Origin: Armatimonadota bacterium
GTDB taxonomy: Bacteria; Armatimonadota; Zipacnadia; JAUWAU01
NCBI GenBank assembly: GCA_030601885.1
Contig: JAUWAU010000010.1
Span: forward strand, 1-64,000
Length of the DNA stretch: 64,000 nucleotides
Direction of reading: 5' to 3'
Numbering within the stretch: the first letter of the stretch is position 1; the number at the start of each line of letters is the position of its first letter. This document shows positions 18,633 through 27,445 of the stretch, piece by piece. The notes beneath the pieces were generated by a model. It made no database searches. It worked only from the letters and a program-made list of their open reading frames with translations, and was not told the DNA's origin. Made by a program: the position numbers and the translations under genes.

Positions 18633-21600
18633 ATGAGACGCGTTTTGGCACTCATCATTGTCCTGCTTCTTTCTTCCCTCCTCGCCGCACCCGTTTTGGG
18701 CGCCGATTGGCCCATGTGGCGCTGCGATGCCAGCCGCAGTGCGACCACGACAGAGGAGCTGGCCGCCACCCTACACCTGCAATGGGTTCGGGAACGGCCG
18801 GCGCTCGAGGTTGCCTGGCCCGATGAGGCGAGGATGCGCTTCGACGCGTGTTACGAGCCCGTGGTAATGGGGAAGACGATGTACGTCGGCTCCCCGCGCG
18901 CCGATAGCCTCACCGCCCTCGACACCGAAACGGGCTCGGTGAAATGGATCTATTATGCGGATGGTCCGGTGCGCTTCGCCCCTGTAGCCTGGAATGGCAA
19001 GGTCTACTTCGGCTCCGACGACGGCTACCTCTATTGCCTTGACGCGGCCAGGGGCACGCTGTGGTGGAAGTTCCGCGGAGGGCCGTCAGAGCGGAAGGTG
19101 CTCGGCAACACGCGCCTGATCTCCACCTGGCCGGCTCGGGGCGCTCCCGTGATCGCCGACGGCACGATCTACTGGGCGGCGGGCATCTGGCCGTTCATGG
19201 GCATCTTCATCCACGCGCTCGACGCCGAAACGGGCCGAGTCGTCTGGACGAACGACGGCAGCGGGGCAACGTATATGCTGCAACCGCACAGAAGTCCCGC
19301 CTTTGCCGGCGTCGCGCCGCAGGGGTACATGGTGGTCGCCGGCGACAAATTGCTGATCCCGGGTGGCCGTTCCGTGCCCGCGTGCTTCGACCGGCGCACC
19401 GGCAAGTTCCTCTACTATCGCCTGTCGGATCACGGAAAGGACGGCAGCTTTCACGTCTCGGCCTACAGCAACTACTTCTTCAACGATGAGCTGATGTTCG
19501 GCCTCGACACCGGAGAGCGCATGGTGGACCTGGATTCGGACCCGGTAGCGACAGACAGCATCGCCTACGCGGTTGATGACGGCGACGTGCAAGCGCACGA
19601 TATCCGAAGTCCGAAGCTCAGCATAGTGAAAGACGACGAAGGAAAGGAGAAGCGATACTGGTCGGTGCCGGAGTTGTGGTCGCTTGACGGCGAGGTGCAG
19701 AAAGTGTGGCTGAAGGCCGGATCGCGGTTGTATGCCAGCACCGAGCATAGCGTCCTGGCCATTGAGGTGCCCCGTGCGGGCGGCGAACCCAAGGTCTCGT
19801 GGGAAGCCGAGATCGAGGGAACACCCGGGGCGATGCTTGCCGCCGACGGCAAGCTGTTCGTCGTCACCCTCGAGGGGCGCATCCACTGCTTCGGTGCCAA
19901 GGCACTGGAACCGAAAAGCTACGAGATGCGGGCCCTGAAGTCCGCACCGGCGGCAGAGCAGTGGGCCAAGACGGCCCGCGACATTCTCGAGCAGACGGGC
20001 GTCACGGAGGGGTACTGCCTCCTGTGGGGCGTTGGGAAGGGACGCCTGGCCACCGAGCTGGCACGGCAGTCCGACCTGCATATCGTGGCCGTTGATCCGA
20101 ACCCGCAAAGGGTCCATGCCATCCGTCAGCGCCTGGCCGCGGTGGGACTGTACGGCTCCCGGGTCGCCGTCCATACAGGAGACCCGCTTTCCTTTCAATT
20201 CCCGCCGTACATGGCCGACTTAATCGTCTCAGAAGACCTGAGCGCCGCCGGACTGGACTCGGGGAAGGCGTTTGCTGAGAAGCTCTTCCACCCGCTGCGT
20301 CCGTATGGCGGTATGGCGTGTCTGGCCATCCCTCAGTCCAAACGAAACGGCTTCGCCGGGGCGGTGACGGAGGCGAAGCTCCCCAACGGCGAGCTCGTGC
20401 AGACCAGAGACTTCGTACTGCTGAAGCGCGTTGGCGCTCTGCCGGGCTCGGCGAACTGGACGCAGCAGTATGCAGATGTTGCGAACACGTGCGTATCCAA
20501 GGACCAGCTCGTCCGCGCGCCGCTGGGCCTGCTCTGGTTCGGCGGATCGTCTAACGTGACGATACTGCCGCGTCACGGACATGGTCCGCCGGAGCAGATA
20601 GTCGATGGCCGGCTGTTTATTGAGGGTCCCAACACCATGCGGGCGATGGACGTGTACACCGGGCGCATGCTCTGGGAAGTGGAGCTCCCCGAGATCGGCC
20701 TGTACTACGACAACACGTCACATCAGCCGGGCGCGAATTCCCTCGGCACCAATTTCGCCTGCGCCTCCGACGGCGTTTATGTGGCCTATCGCGACAAATG
20801 CCTCCGGCTGGATCCGGCAACGGGCAAGACCATAGCTGAATTCACCCTTCCCGCACCGCCGGGCGGCGATGCGACGCCAACCTGGGGATATATCGGAATC
20901 TACGAGGATCTCCTCATCGCCGGCGCATCGCCGGTGATCTTCGAGGGCACGCAGAGGCCGGGCGAAAAGGAGAACTGGGACGCCACGTCCAGCAAACAGC
21001 TCGTGATCATGCACCGCAACAGCGGCAGGGCGCTCTGGAGCTTCGACTCGACCTACTGCTTCCGGCACAACGCCATCATTGCCGGCGCGGGGAAGGTGTT
21101 CTGCATCGATAGGCTGCCGGACAAAGTTATCGAGCTGATGGAGCGCCGGGGCGAAACGCCAACGACGGAGCCTAAGCTGACAGCTCTTGACGCGCGCACG
21201 GGGAGGGTCGTCTGGAGCACGACCGAGGATGTCTTCGGCACGTGGCTCGCGTACTCGGAGGAGCACGACATCCTGCTTCAGGCTGGGAGACCCTCGCGGG
21301 ACATGCTCCCGAATGAGCCGGACGACAGGATGATCGCCTACCGGGGCAGAGACGGGAAGGTCGTGTGGGACAAGCGCAACAGCTATCGCGGACCCTGCAT
21401 GCTGCACGGTGACGCCATCCTGACCGAGGGCACGGCCTTCAGCCTGCTCACGGGCGAGGCGCGAACGCGCCCGAATCCGCTGACGGGCGTGGAGATGCCG
21501 TGGCGCTTCACGCGCAACTACGGCTGCAATTCGCCCATCGCGAGCGAGCATCTCATTACGTTCCGCTCCGCCGCGGCTGGATTCTTCGACCTATCCGGAG

Positions 21601-22313
21601 CAGGCGGGACAGCCAACCTGGGCGGCTTCAAGTCGGGCTGCACGCCGAACCTCATAGCCGCCAACGGCGTCCTGAATGCACCCGACTACACCAGGACGTG
21701 CACCTGCAGCTATCAGAACCAGACGTCGCTGGCGTTTGTGCATGAGCCCGGCGTCGAGCTGTGGACGTTCAACGACTTCGAGTTGGGCGAGGAGCCGGTG
21801 AAACGCGTCGGCATCAACCTCGGCGCGCCGGGGGACCGCATGGCCGACGACGGCACGCTGTGGCTCGATTACCCGAGCGTCGGCGGTCCGTCGCCCGACG
21901 TCCCCGTCCAACTTACTCCCGAGCAGCCGGAGTGGTTCCGGTGGCACTCGTCACGGGTGAAGGGCGATGGCCTGAAGTGGGTCGCCGCCTCGGGGGCGAA
22001 GGGCCTGACGGGCGTTACGATTACGCTCGCCAAGGAGGCGGCCCAGGAGCGGTCCTACACGGTTCGCCTGCACTTCGTCGAGCCCGACGGAGCGACGCCC
22101 GGAAAGCGCGTCTTTGACGTGGCGCTGCAGGGGCAGAATGTGCTGCGGGGCTTCGACGTCGCAAAGGAAGCAGGCGGGGCGAAGCGTCCTGTCGTCAAGG
22201 AGTTCAACGGCGTCAACATCAAGGACGCTCTGACGGTGGCCCTCAAGCCCGCTGCCTCTGCCAGAGGCGCAATGCCCGTGCTGTGCGGCATCGAGGTGGT
22301 GGCTGAAGCATAG
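18633..22313 (+). CDS. secreted PQQ-type beta-propeller protein with embedded methyltransferase-like domain
   Basis: 1226 residues. The start ATG 18633 gives a clean signal peptide (MRRVLALIIVLLLSSLLAA, cleavage near VLG-A). Residues of about 27-420 form one propeller of PQQ-like blades (YVGSPRADSLTALDTETG, YFGSDDGYLYCLDAARG, HALDAETGRVVW). A Rossmann segment follows at about 460-610: YCLLWGVGKGRLATELA, then IVAVDPNPQRVHAIRQRL and YMADLIVSED, which is the SAM-binding pattern G-x-G-x-G / acidic loop of class I methyltransferases. A second propeller then runs to about 1060 (AMDVYTGRMLWEVELPE, ALDARTGRVVWSTTED). The end resembles a malectin-like carbohydrate domain (YTVRLHFVEPDGATPGKRVF). The role is unknown. 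A secreted SAM enzyme would be odd, so the Rossmann unit may bind another ligand. Confidence 0.85.
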   Translation: MRRVLALIIVLLLSSLLAAPVLGADWPMWRCDASRSATTTEELAATLHLQWVRERPALEVAWPDEARMRFDACYEPVVMGKTMYVGSPRADSLTALDTETGSVKWIYYADGPVRFAPVAWNGKVYFGSDDGYLYCLDAARGTLWWKFRGGPSERKVLGNTRLISTWPARGAPVIADGTIYWAAGIWPFMGIFIHALDAETGRVVWTNDGSGATYMLQPHRSPAFAGVAPQGYMVVAGDKLLIPGGRSVPACFDRRTGKFLYYRLSDHGKDGSFHVSAYSNYFFNDELMFGLDTGERMVDLDSDPVATDSIAYAVDDGDVQAHDIRSPKLSIVKDDEGKEKRYWSVPELWSLDGEVQKVWLKAGSRLYASTEHSVLAIEVPRAGGEPKVSWEAEIEGTPGAMLAADGKLFVVTLEGRIHCFGAKALEPKSYEMRALKSAPAAEQWAKTARDILEQTGVTEGYCLLWGVGKGRLATELARQSDLHIVAVDPNPQRVHAIRQRLAAVGLYGSRVAVHTGDPLSFQFPPYMADLIVSEDLSAAGLDSGKAFAEKLFHPLRPYGGMACLAIPQSKRNGFAGAVTEAKLPNGELVQTRDFVLLKRVGALPGSANWTQQYADVANTCVSKDQLVRAPLGLLWFGGSSNVTILPRHGHGPPEQIVDGRLFIEGPNTMRAMDVYTGRMLWEVELPEIGLYYDNTSHQPGANSLGTNFACASDGVYVAYRDKCLRLDPATGKTIAEFTLPAPPGGDATPTWGYIGIYEDLLIAGASPVIFEGTQRPGEKENWDATSSKQLVIMHRNSGRALWSFDSTYCFRHNAIIAGAGKVFCIDRLPDKVIELMERRGETPTTEPKLTALDARTGRVVWSTTEDVFGTWLAYSEEHDILLQAGRPSRDMLPNEPDDRMIAYRGRDGKVVWDKRNSYRGPCMLHGDAILTEGTAFSLLTGEARTRPNPLTGVEMPWRFTRNYGCNSPIASEHLITFRSAAAGFFDLSGAGGTANLGGFKSGCTPNLIAANGVLNAPDYTRTCTCSYQNQTSLAFVHEPGVELWTFNDFELGEEPVKRVGINLGAPGDRMADDGTLWLDYPSVGGPSPDVPVQLTPEQPEWFRWHSSRVKGDGLKWVAASGAKGLTGVTITLAKEAAQERSYTVRLHFVEPDGATPGKRVFDVALQGQNVLRGFDVAKEAGGAKRPVVKEFNGVNIKDALTVALKPAASARGAMPVLCGIEVVAEA

Positions 22314-22464
22314 GGGCACGCGCGTGACTTGATACTGCTCTCGCTGTTTCATCCTTCCGGCGTGGCGCTGCTACTGGGCCACGCCGGAGTCGTGTCTCTG
22401 GATCCTCTCGTTCGAGAGAGGCGCAAGCGACGGCGGCGAGATGGAGGACAGACACTCCGGGTCT

Positions 22465-23217
22465 CTACGGCCCAGCCCCGTACCATTCGACCACTGCCTC
22501 GCGCACGTCTTCGAACATCCGCACGTTGTCGGCGAGGAGCTGTCGGACGAACTCCGTACAGCGATTCTCGTGATCGTCCGGCGGCGGTGCGCGCCGCACG
22601 AACGTGTCGCTGTGCGGATCCAGCTCGAACGCGAGCCGATGCTCCTCGTCGCCGGTCGCATACACGGTCGCCACGCGGCGGCGGAAACCGGGCAGCACGT
22701 GCACGAAGGCCAGGAGATCTACCTGCGTTAGATGCTGGGCAGCGACGTCCAACGGCGCTTCGGTGAGAATCCCCGTGAGCTGCTCCAACGTGTCGGCGTG
22801 CAGGCACGAGGCCAGCCGGGCGCCTTTGCGCTTCAGCGCCACGAAGTCGGCCACTGTCGATCCCCAGATGTAACCGTACCAGTGGCCGGAGCCAATCTCG
22901 TGGGCCAGAAAGCACGTGCCGGAGAGATCGGCCTGCCCGAGTGCATCGTGCACGATTCGGTCGCTCGATGTGGAGATGATGCGCTCGCCCGGCGGCAGAA
23001 GGCACAGCAGGTTCGCCAGCACGGTGGATTTTCCCGCCCCACCCGGCATGGCAGCCGTGAAGAAGCTGGCGCCGCACGCCACGCGGGCCATGAAGTAGCC
23101 GGCCAGCTCCACGCTCAGCGTCCCAGCCTCGATGAGGTCAACCACGCTCAACGTCCGCCCGCCGCGTTGGTTCAGGGATTCGATTTCGTGCAGGTTCTGC
23201 TGCTCGAGGTCGGTCAT
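22465..23217 (-). CDS. P-loop ATPase, type II/IV secretion ATPase-like
   Basis: 250 residues. Walker A is PGGAGKST (residues 58-65). Beyond it are ERIISTSSDRI, then FLAHEIGSGHWYGYIWG and ALKRKGARLASCLHADTLEQL, whose order and the L-H-A-D-T motif recall the H-T-x-D box of GspE/PilT ATPases. It is much shorter than those enzymes and lacks their N-terminal and zinc-binding parts. No pilus gene is adjacent. The cellular role is unknown; it may be a nucleotide-dependent regulator. The downstream phosphotransferase is on the same strand but lies upstream in transcription, 81 bp away with palindromes between. Confidence 0.65.
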   Translation of the reverse strand: MTDLEQQNLHEIESLNQRGGRTLSVVDLIEAGTLSVELAGYFMARVACGASFFTAAMPGGAGKSTVLANLLCLLPPGERIISTSSDRIVHDALGQADLSGTCFLAHEIGSGHWYGYIWGSTVADFVALKRKGARLASCLHADTLEQLTGILTEAPLDVAAQHLTQVDLLAFVHVLPGFRRRVATVYATGDEEHRLAFELDPHSDTFVRRAPPPDDHENRCTEFVRQLLADNVRMFEDVREAVVEWYGAGP

Positions 23218-23244
23218 CAGTCACGCTAATTCCCAGCAGTGTGG

Positions 23245-23283
23245 CCCAGGCAGCCTGGGATCCGCCGGGCCGGGAGCCCGGGC
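23245..23283. repeat. palindromic REP-like repeats
   Basis: CCCAGGCAGCCTGGG (23245-23259) followed by a GC-rich palindrome GCCGGGCCGGGAGCCCGGGC (23264-23283). Their size, tandem placement and GTGTGG left flank resemble the repeats at 4.9 and 40.7 kb. They sit in the 81-bp gap between two leftward genes. Confidence 0.65.
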
Positions 23284-23298
23284 TACGTATACATCGAG

Positions 23299-24312
23299 TC
23301 ACGCTTGTCGAAACCCCCACAGCCCTTGCAGCGTCTTCGCCATCCCGTCGCAGAAGATCGCGAGCCGCTCCTCGGCCGGCAGCTTGATGATGGCGCAGCT
23401 CCTGATCTGCAGCCACCGGCCCACCATCATTGCCGGCAGCGCCGCGTGTTCCTCCTCCGTGAGAGGATCGCCCGGCTCGTACGCAGCGAGGAACGTTTTG
23501 ACCCAGTCCGGCTCGAAGTGCATCGGCTGCACGTACGTGCGGATGTCCGCGGCGTCCAGCCGCCGGGGCGTGCGCGCCGCCAGGAACATCAGGGCGTTGG
23601 CGACGTCTTTGAGCCGGGGATGCTCGCAGGCGTAGTCCCAGTCGAACAGCCCCACCATCTTCGGGCCGCGGAAGAGCATGTTGCCCTGATGGAAGTCGCC
23701 ATGCGCGATGGTCTGCGGCAGGCGCCAGAAACGCTGCGGCGGCAGCTCGCGGAGGAAGCGATGGATGCTGTGGGCGACGGCGTTCAGATCGGCCACATAC
23801 TGTCCCGACTCGTCCAGGTTACGCACAAGGTCGAAGCCGGCGAAGGCGATCATGAAGCTGTCTTCTCGATCCCACTGCTTCCGGGTGTCACCCACGAGTG
23901 CGCGCCCGTGCTTATGCACGCCAGCCAGCACCCGCGCAGCATCAGCGATCTGCGCCTCGTCGCCCGGTGTGAACTGGTCGCCATGCACGAGCGGGGAGAC
24001 CTGGATGCAGGCGCCCTCGATCCACACCCAGGGCTTCCCCTCAGCGGAGAGCAGCGGCGGGTGCACGGGAAGCCCGGCCTCCGCCAAGCGCGACAGCAAG
24101 TCGCGCTCGAACTCCATGGCGGCCTCATCGGCGTACTTCGGATTGCGCACGCGCACGAACCAGCCACGATCGCCCGACGTGGCATGGAACGAGCGGTTGC
24201 CCGTCCCGGCACCGGCGGAGAGCGACAGCTTATCGGGGAGATCCCGATACCGTTCCGGCAGCCGCCTCGCCAATTCAACGGGGTGCACTCTGGGTTGCAC
24301 GAGGTTTATCAT
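23299..24312 (-). CDS. APH-family phosphotransferase (aminoglycoside/homoserine kinase-like)
   Basis: 337 residues from ATG 24312 (ATG 24318 also possible); the longer frame has no ribosome site. The kinase-like fold is shown by RGWFVRVRNPKY with AMEFERDLLSRL (nucleotide lobe Lys/Glu region), the catalytic loop QTIAHGDFHQGNMLF (HGDxxxxN), and the metal-binding Asp in VGLFDWDYA. This is the APH/CotS/ThrB-type fold. Members phosphorylate small alcohols (homoserine, choline, sugars, drugs). Without linked biosynthetic genes the substrate is unknown; a metabolic role is more likely than resistance. Confidence 0.85.
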   Translation of the reverse strand: MINLVQPRVHPVELARRLPERYRDLPDKLSLSAGAGTGNRSFHATSGDRGWFVRVRNPKYADEAAMEFERDLLSRLAEAGLPVHPPLLSAEGKPWVWIEGACIQVSPLVHGDQFTPGDEAQIADAARVLAGVHKHGRALVGDTRKQWDREDSFMIAFAGFDLVRNLDESGQYVADLNAVAHSIHRFLRELPPQRFWRLPQTIAHGDFHQGNMLFRGPKMVGLFDWDYACEHPRLKDVANALMFLAARTPRRLDAADIRTYVQPMHFEPDWVKTFLAAYEPGDPLTEEEHAALPAMMVGRWLQIRSCAIIKLPAEERLAIFCDGMAKTLQGLWGFRQA

Positions 24313-24498
24313 GCTCATCCCGGCCCGGCAGATTCGCTGCGCGGCGCACTCCACCTGCAAGATGCACGTCGGCTGAAGGCAAAGACCACCAAGGAACACC
24401 GCATCGCGCACAGGAACATGCAGAGGAGACAGCGCGGAGGCGCTGGAGCGCGTACTTGCATTGGGCCCAGACAAACCGGGCCCCGGCTCCATGAGTAG

Positions 24499-25164
24499 AT
24501 GGGCAGAACCATGTCACAAGATCCGGTGTTCCCACCAGGCTTGGCAGCAGCTCTCGCAACACGCGCATCCCCCTGGCGCAACTTCATCGTCGGCGTTGCC
24601 GGCGTGGTCATGTTGCTCCTCGGGGCCTGGGCTGTCATCGTTCTGGCCACGGCCGCGCGCGAAACGGGCGGCATCCGCCCTCACCACACAGGGCTCATAC
24701 TGTCAGCGGGCTGCGGCACCGTCGCCGGCGCCCTGCTGCTTGTGGCAGCCGTGGCAAACGCTGTTGAAGGGAAGCGCATCGCGCGGGTTGTGGAGGGAGA
24801 ACTGCATCCGGGCGAGGTCATCCAATTCGCCGCCATGGCGATGCTCCCGAGGACGGCTCCGGCCTCGAGCCCCGACGTCCTGATCTCCTGGCGCGTCGGC
24901 GGCCCACGCACCGCCATATTGCTATCAACGGACCAGCGTCTTCTCCTGATCGGCACGCGGGGCGCCACGCATCCGACTCTCGCCTGGCCGCGGGAGCGGG
25001 TGACGGACGTGACCACGCGCATCCAGAAGCACCGTGCCGTGCTGTCCGCCGAGGTGCGCGGCGAGGGTCGGCTTGAGCTGTGGCTGCGGGGCGCCCATGC
25101 GCTCGCGGATGCGCAGGAGGCGCTCAGTTCATCCGGCATGTCCGCCGACGCACGACGCGCATAG
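24499..25164 (+). CDS. membrane protein with two TM segments and a PH-like domain
   Basis: 221 residues (ATG 24499; ATG 24511 equally possible). Two hydrophobic helices (FIVGVAGVVMLLLGAWAVIV and LILSAGCGTVAGALLLVAAV) form a hairpin near the N-terminus. The soluble part then reads LHPGEVIQFAAMAML, TAILLSTDQRLLLIGTRG and WPRERVTDVTTRIQ, the strand order of bacterial PH-like domains. It is unlinked to any obvious partner. The function is unknown. Confidence 0.65.
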   Translation: MGRTMSQDPVFPPGLAAALATRASPWRNFIVGVAGVVMLLLGAWAVIVLATAARETGGIRPHHTGLILSAGCGTVAGALLLVAAVANAVEGKRIARVVEGELHPGEVIQFAAMAMLPRTAPASSPDVLISWRVGGPRTAILLSTDQRLLLIGTRGATHPTLAWPRERVTDVTTRIQKHRAVLSAEVRGEGRLELWLRGAHALADAQEALSSSGMSADARRA

Positions 25165-25259
25165 CGTCGGCCGAGGATGAGATGTTCTGCATTGGACCCG
25201 GTGGCGGCCTGGACCGGTTCGTTGACGCGCGCCACGCACGGGCGTAGAATCGCTCCACT

Positions 25260-25487
25260 ATGGCAAGGCCAGCGAAGGCCGGAAAGAAAGCCAAGGAGTA
25301 CGTGGTGGACGAGCAGGGACGACGCCGGGCCGTCATTCTGCCCATCGAGGAGTACGAGGCCTTGCTTGAAGCGCTTGAGGACCTGGAGGATCTGCGCGCG
25401 GCCGATGAGGCGCGGGCTGAGGGCGGTGAGCCAGTTCCCCTCGAGGTCGTGGAGGCCCGCCTTCGCGCTGAGGACAAGTTACGCTGA
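25260..25487 (+). CDS. small Phd/YefM-like antitoxin without a visible toxin
   Basis: 75 residues: a basic N-terminus ([20 protein letters not shown]), then [20 protein letters not shown], the typical beta-strand and helix of Phd/YefM or RelB-type antitoxins, then an acidic C-terminal helix. A RelE or ParE toxin would be expected directly downstream; only a 39-codon frame of no recognisable family follows before the convergent VOC gene. It is either an orphan antitoxin or a regulator. Confidence 0.65.
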   Translation: MARPAKAGKKAKEYVVDEQGRRRAVILPIEEYEALLEALEDLEDLRAADEARAEGGEPVPLEVVEARLRAEDKLR

Positions 25488-25572
25488 TGCGAGTCATCTC
25501 CGCCTCCGCAGCCGTGCATATTGACGGCTCGCCCTCAGAGCACGCGCGCATTACATCACCTTGCGGGCAGCC

Positions 25573-25959
25573 TCACAACATCGGCTCCGCCCGCCTCGCA
25601 AGCTGAAGCGCCAGCCCCCACGGATCCCGCAGCATCGCCAGCACATCTCCCGTCTCGCCGCGCGTGACCTCCCCCACGGCCGTGGCGCCGGCGGCAAGCA
25701 GCCTCTCGCGCGTCGCCTCTACGTCGTCCGCGCAGAACGCGACGTGCAGCACCATCGGGTCCATCGAGGCGTAGTCCGGAACGGCGTCCGGCGGATTGGT
25801 GTAGAGCTCCAGGACCGTGTTGCCCGTCGAATCCGCAACATAGCGCGCGTTGCCCGGCGGCGAGCCCTCTCGGATGACCATCATGCCCAGGTTCTCGCAA
25901 TACCACCGCGCCATCGCAACGGGCTCACTGACGTTGAGTGCGATGTGCTCGATTCTCAT
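25573..25959 (-). CDS. VOC family protein (glyoxalase/dioxygenase superfamily)
   Basis: 128 residues, ATG 25959 with GGGAG seven bases upstream. It has two beta-alpha-beta-beta-beta modules: MRIEHIALNVSEPVAMARWY with the first metal His (H5), TGNTVLELYTNP, then VLHVAFCADDVEATRERLL and LRDPWGLALQLARR. The fold is metal-dependent in glyoxalase I, extradiol dioxygenases and fosfomycin-resistance proteins. The substrate is undetermined. Confidence 0.85.
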   Translation of the reverse strand: MRIEHIALNVSEPVAMARWYCENLGMMVIREGSPPGNARYVADSTGNTVLELYTNPPDAVPDYASMDPMVLHVAFCADDVEATRERLLAAGATAVGEVTRGETGDVLAMLRDPWGLALQLARRAEPML

Positions 25960-26031
25960 TCCGTTCTCCCTTCCGTTCTCTCTCACCGCACAGGGGTGAT
26001 GTGCCCCGACGGGGCGGCGCGGCGGGCGGCG

Positions 26032-27159
26032 CTATGGACTTTTCACGGTGTCGTCGAGAGGGACGCCCAGGTCTTCATAGTGCTTGGCGCGGCCTCGCTC
26101 GTCGCCCTCGTTGATTTCCCGTGCGAGCCTTCCGACCGTGAGCGCGTACTCCCTCGGAACAACGATCACGCCGTCGCCGTCGGCCACGACGACGTCGCCC
26201 GGATACACCAGCACGCCGCCGCAGTTGATGGGGAAGTTGACGGATTCGGTAAGCATCCGGCCAGGACGCACGCCGCGGGTGCTGTATCCATTGCGGCAAT
26301 AGACCGGCGGCCTCTTCACTTTGACGATCTCGTCGGTGTCGCGCGCTCCTCCGTTGCTGACGACGCCGACGATCCCGGCCTTCACCCAGCCGAGGCTGTT
26401 ATTCGAGCCGATGTTGCCCCCCTCGAACACGCCGCCCGTATCCATCACCACGACGTCCCCGAGCTTGGCGGCTTTCTTCCACGCATTATCGCTGGCCCGA
26501 CGGTACTGCTCTGACTTGAATCGTTTGAAGCCGTCGAGGTCCGGAAACGAGTTCTGGCCGACTCGCACGTCCGACGGGACGTAGCGAATGGTGACGGCGA
26601 ACCCAACGAAGCGATGGGTGAAGTTCTCCGCGTCGCGCCAAAGCGGCCGGATGTCGTTGTGCATCAAGCCGATATCCTGCAATCCGATCAGATCCATCCC
26701 ATCGCAGACGTCCGTCAGGCGGAGATCCCCGTACAGCTCCAGGATTTCACGCCGCGCCTTCTCGCTATCGTCGTAGCTCTTGTTCTCGAGCAGTCGCACC
26801 CCCTCGGGTGTGGTGAGTCTCGGCGAGGCACTACCGGCCTTGGGCAGGTCGGCCATGGCGTCCTCGACCTCCTTCTTCAGCAGTGTTCCGTCGTTTGCGA
26901 TCTTCAATTCGACCTTCCCTCCGTCAGGCCTTTGCAGCTCGACCTCGTACACGACCTCGCCGTCTTCGGTCTCGCGGTCGATCTCGCTGACGTATGCAGC
27001 GCCCAACTCCCGCTTGATCGTGTCCCGGACGCTTTGCGGCACGTCCGACAGCAATCTCTCGCCAGCAAAGGCGGGGCAGCCGCACAGGCTCAGTCCGACG
27101 GTCACGGCGGCGGCGAGGGTCCATCCAGGGACCCCGTGGGTTGGCGCAGTGTAGGACAT
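26032..27159 (-). CDS. exported PepSY-like/RraA-like fusion protein
   Basis: 375 residues from ATG 27159, with GAGGAG ten bases upstream. The N-terminus (WTLAAAVTVGLSLCGCPAFA-GE) is a signal peptide, possibly of lipoprotein type. Residues 36-100 have a PepSY-like pattern (SVRDTIKRELGAAYVSEIDR, VVYEVELQRPDGGKVELKI). Residues of about 130-365 are an RraA-like fold: LYGDLRLTDVCDGMD, KLGDVVVMDTGG, GIVGVVSNGGARD, and VYPGDVVVADGDGVIVVPRE. Family members include aldolases (HMG/CHA type) and RNase E inhibitors, nearly all cytoplasmic. A secreted version fused to PepSY is unusual. The role is unknown. Confidence 0.8.
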   Translation of the reverse strand: MSYTAPTHGVPGWTLAAAVTVGLSLCGCPAFAGERLLSDVPQSVRDTIKRELGAAYVSEIDRETEDGEVVYEVELQRPDGGKVELKIANDGTLLKKEVEDAMADLPKAGSASPRLTTPEGVRLLENKSYDDSEKARREILELYGDLRLTDVCDGMDLIGLQDIGLMHNDIRPLWRDAENFTHRFVGFAVTIRYVPSDVRVGQNSFPDLDGFKRFKSEQYRRASDNAWKKAAKLGDVVVMDTGGVFEGGNIGSNNSLGWVKAGIVGVVSNGGARDTDEIVKVKRPPVYCRNGYSTRGVRPGRMLTESVNFPINCGGVLVYPGDVVVADGDGVIVVPREYALTVGRLAREINEGDERGRAKHYEDLGVPLDDTVKSP

Positions 27160-27264
27160 GGGATCGGCGCTCCTCTCGTAGATGGTCCTGGTGCAGCTAT
27201 ATGAAAACATACGGAGTTGGCTCCACACTGGCGCGAACGGGGCCCAGGCGCCTGCCAACGACGT

Positions 27265-27360
27265 GCAGGCTGGAAGCCTGCGCTCCCGGCGCATGTGCAG
27301 GCTGGAAGCCTGCGGTCCCGGCAAGCCCGGGCTTGCCGGGAGCGCAGGCATCCCTGCCTG
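27265..27360. repeat. palindromic REP-like array
   Basis: Two copies of GCAGGCTGGAAGCCTGC (27265-27281, 27297-27313) at a 32-base period, then GCAAGCCCGGGCTTGC (27321-27336) and GCAGGCATCCCTGCCTGC (27343-27360). They fill the 286-bp gap between the RraA-like gene and the polygalacturonase gene. Confidence 0.75.
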
Positions 27361-27445
27361 CATTCTTGTCGTCTGCCCGCAGGGAGGACTAGTGCTTCGT
27401 TCGGTAAGTTCGCGTGTCAAAGGCAGCCGGCCAAGAATGGCGCGC

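Noticed and set aside
25487..25606. Short frame after the Phd-like antitoxin as a possible toxin
   Set aside because: Thirty-nine codons with no RelE/ParE features and no ribosome site.
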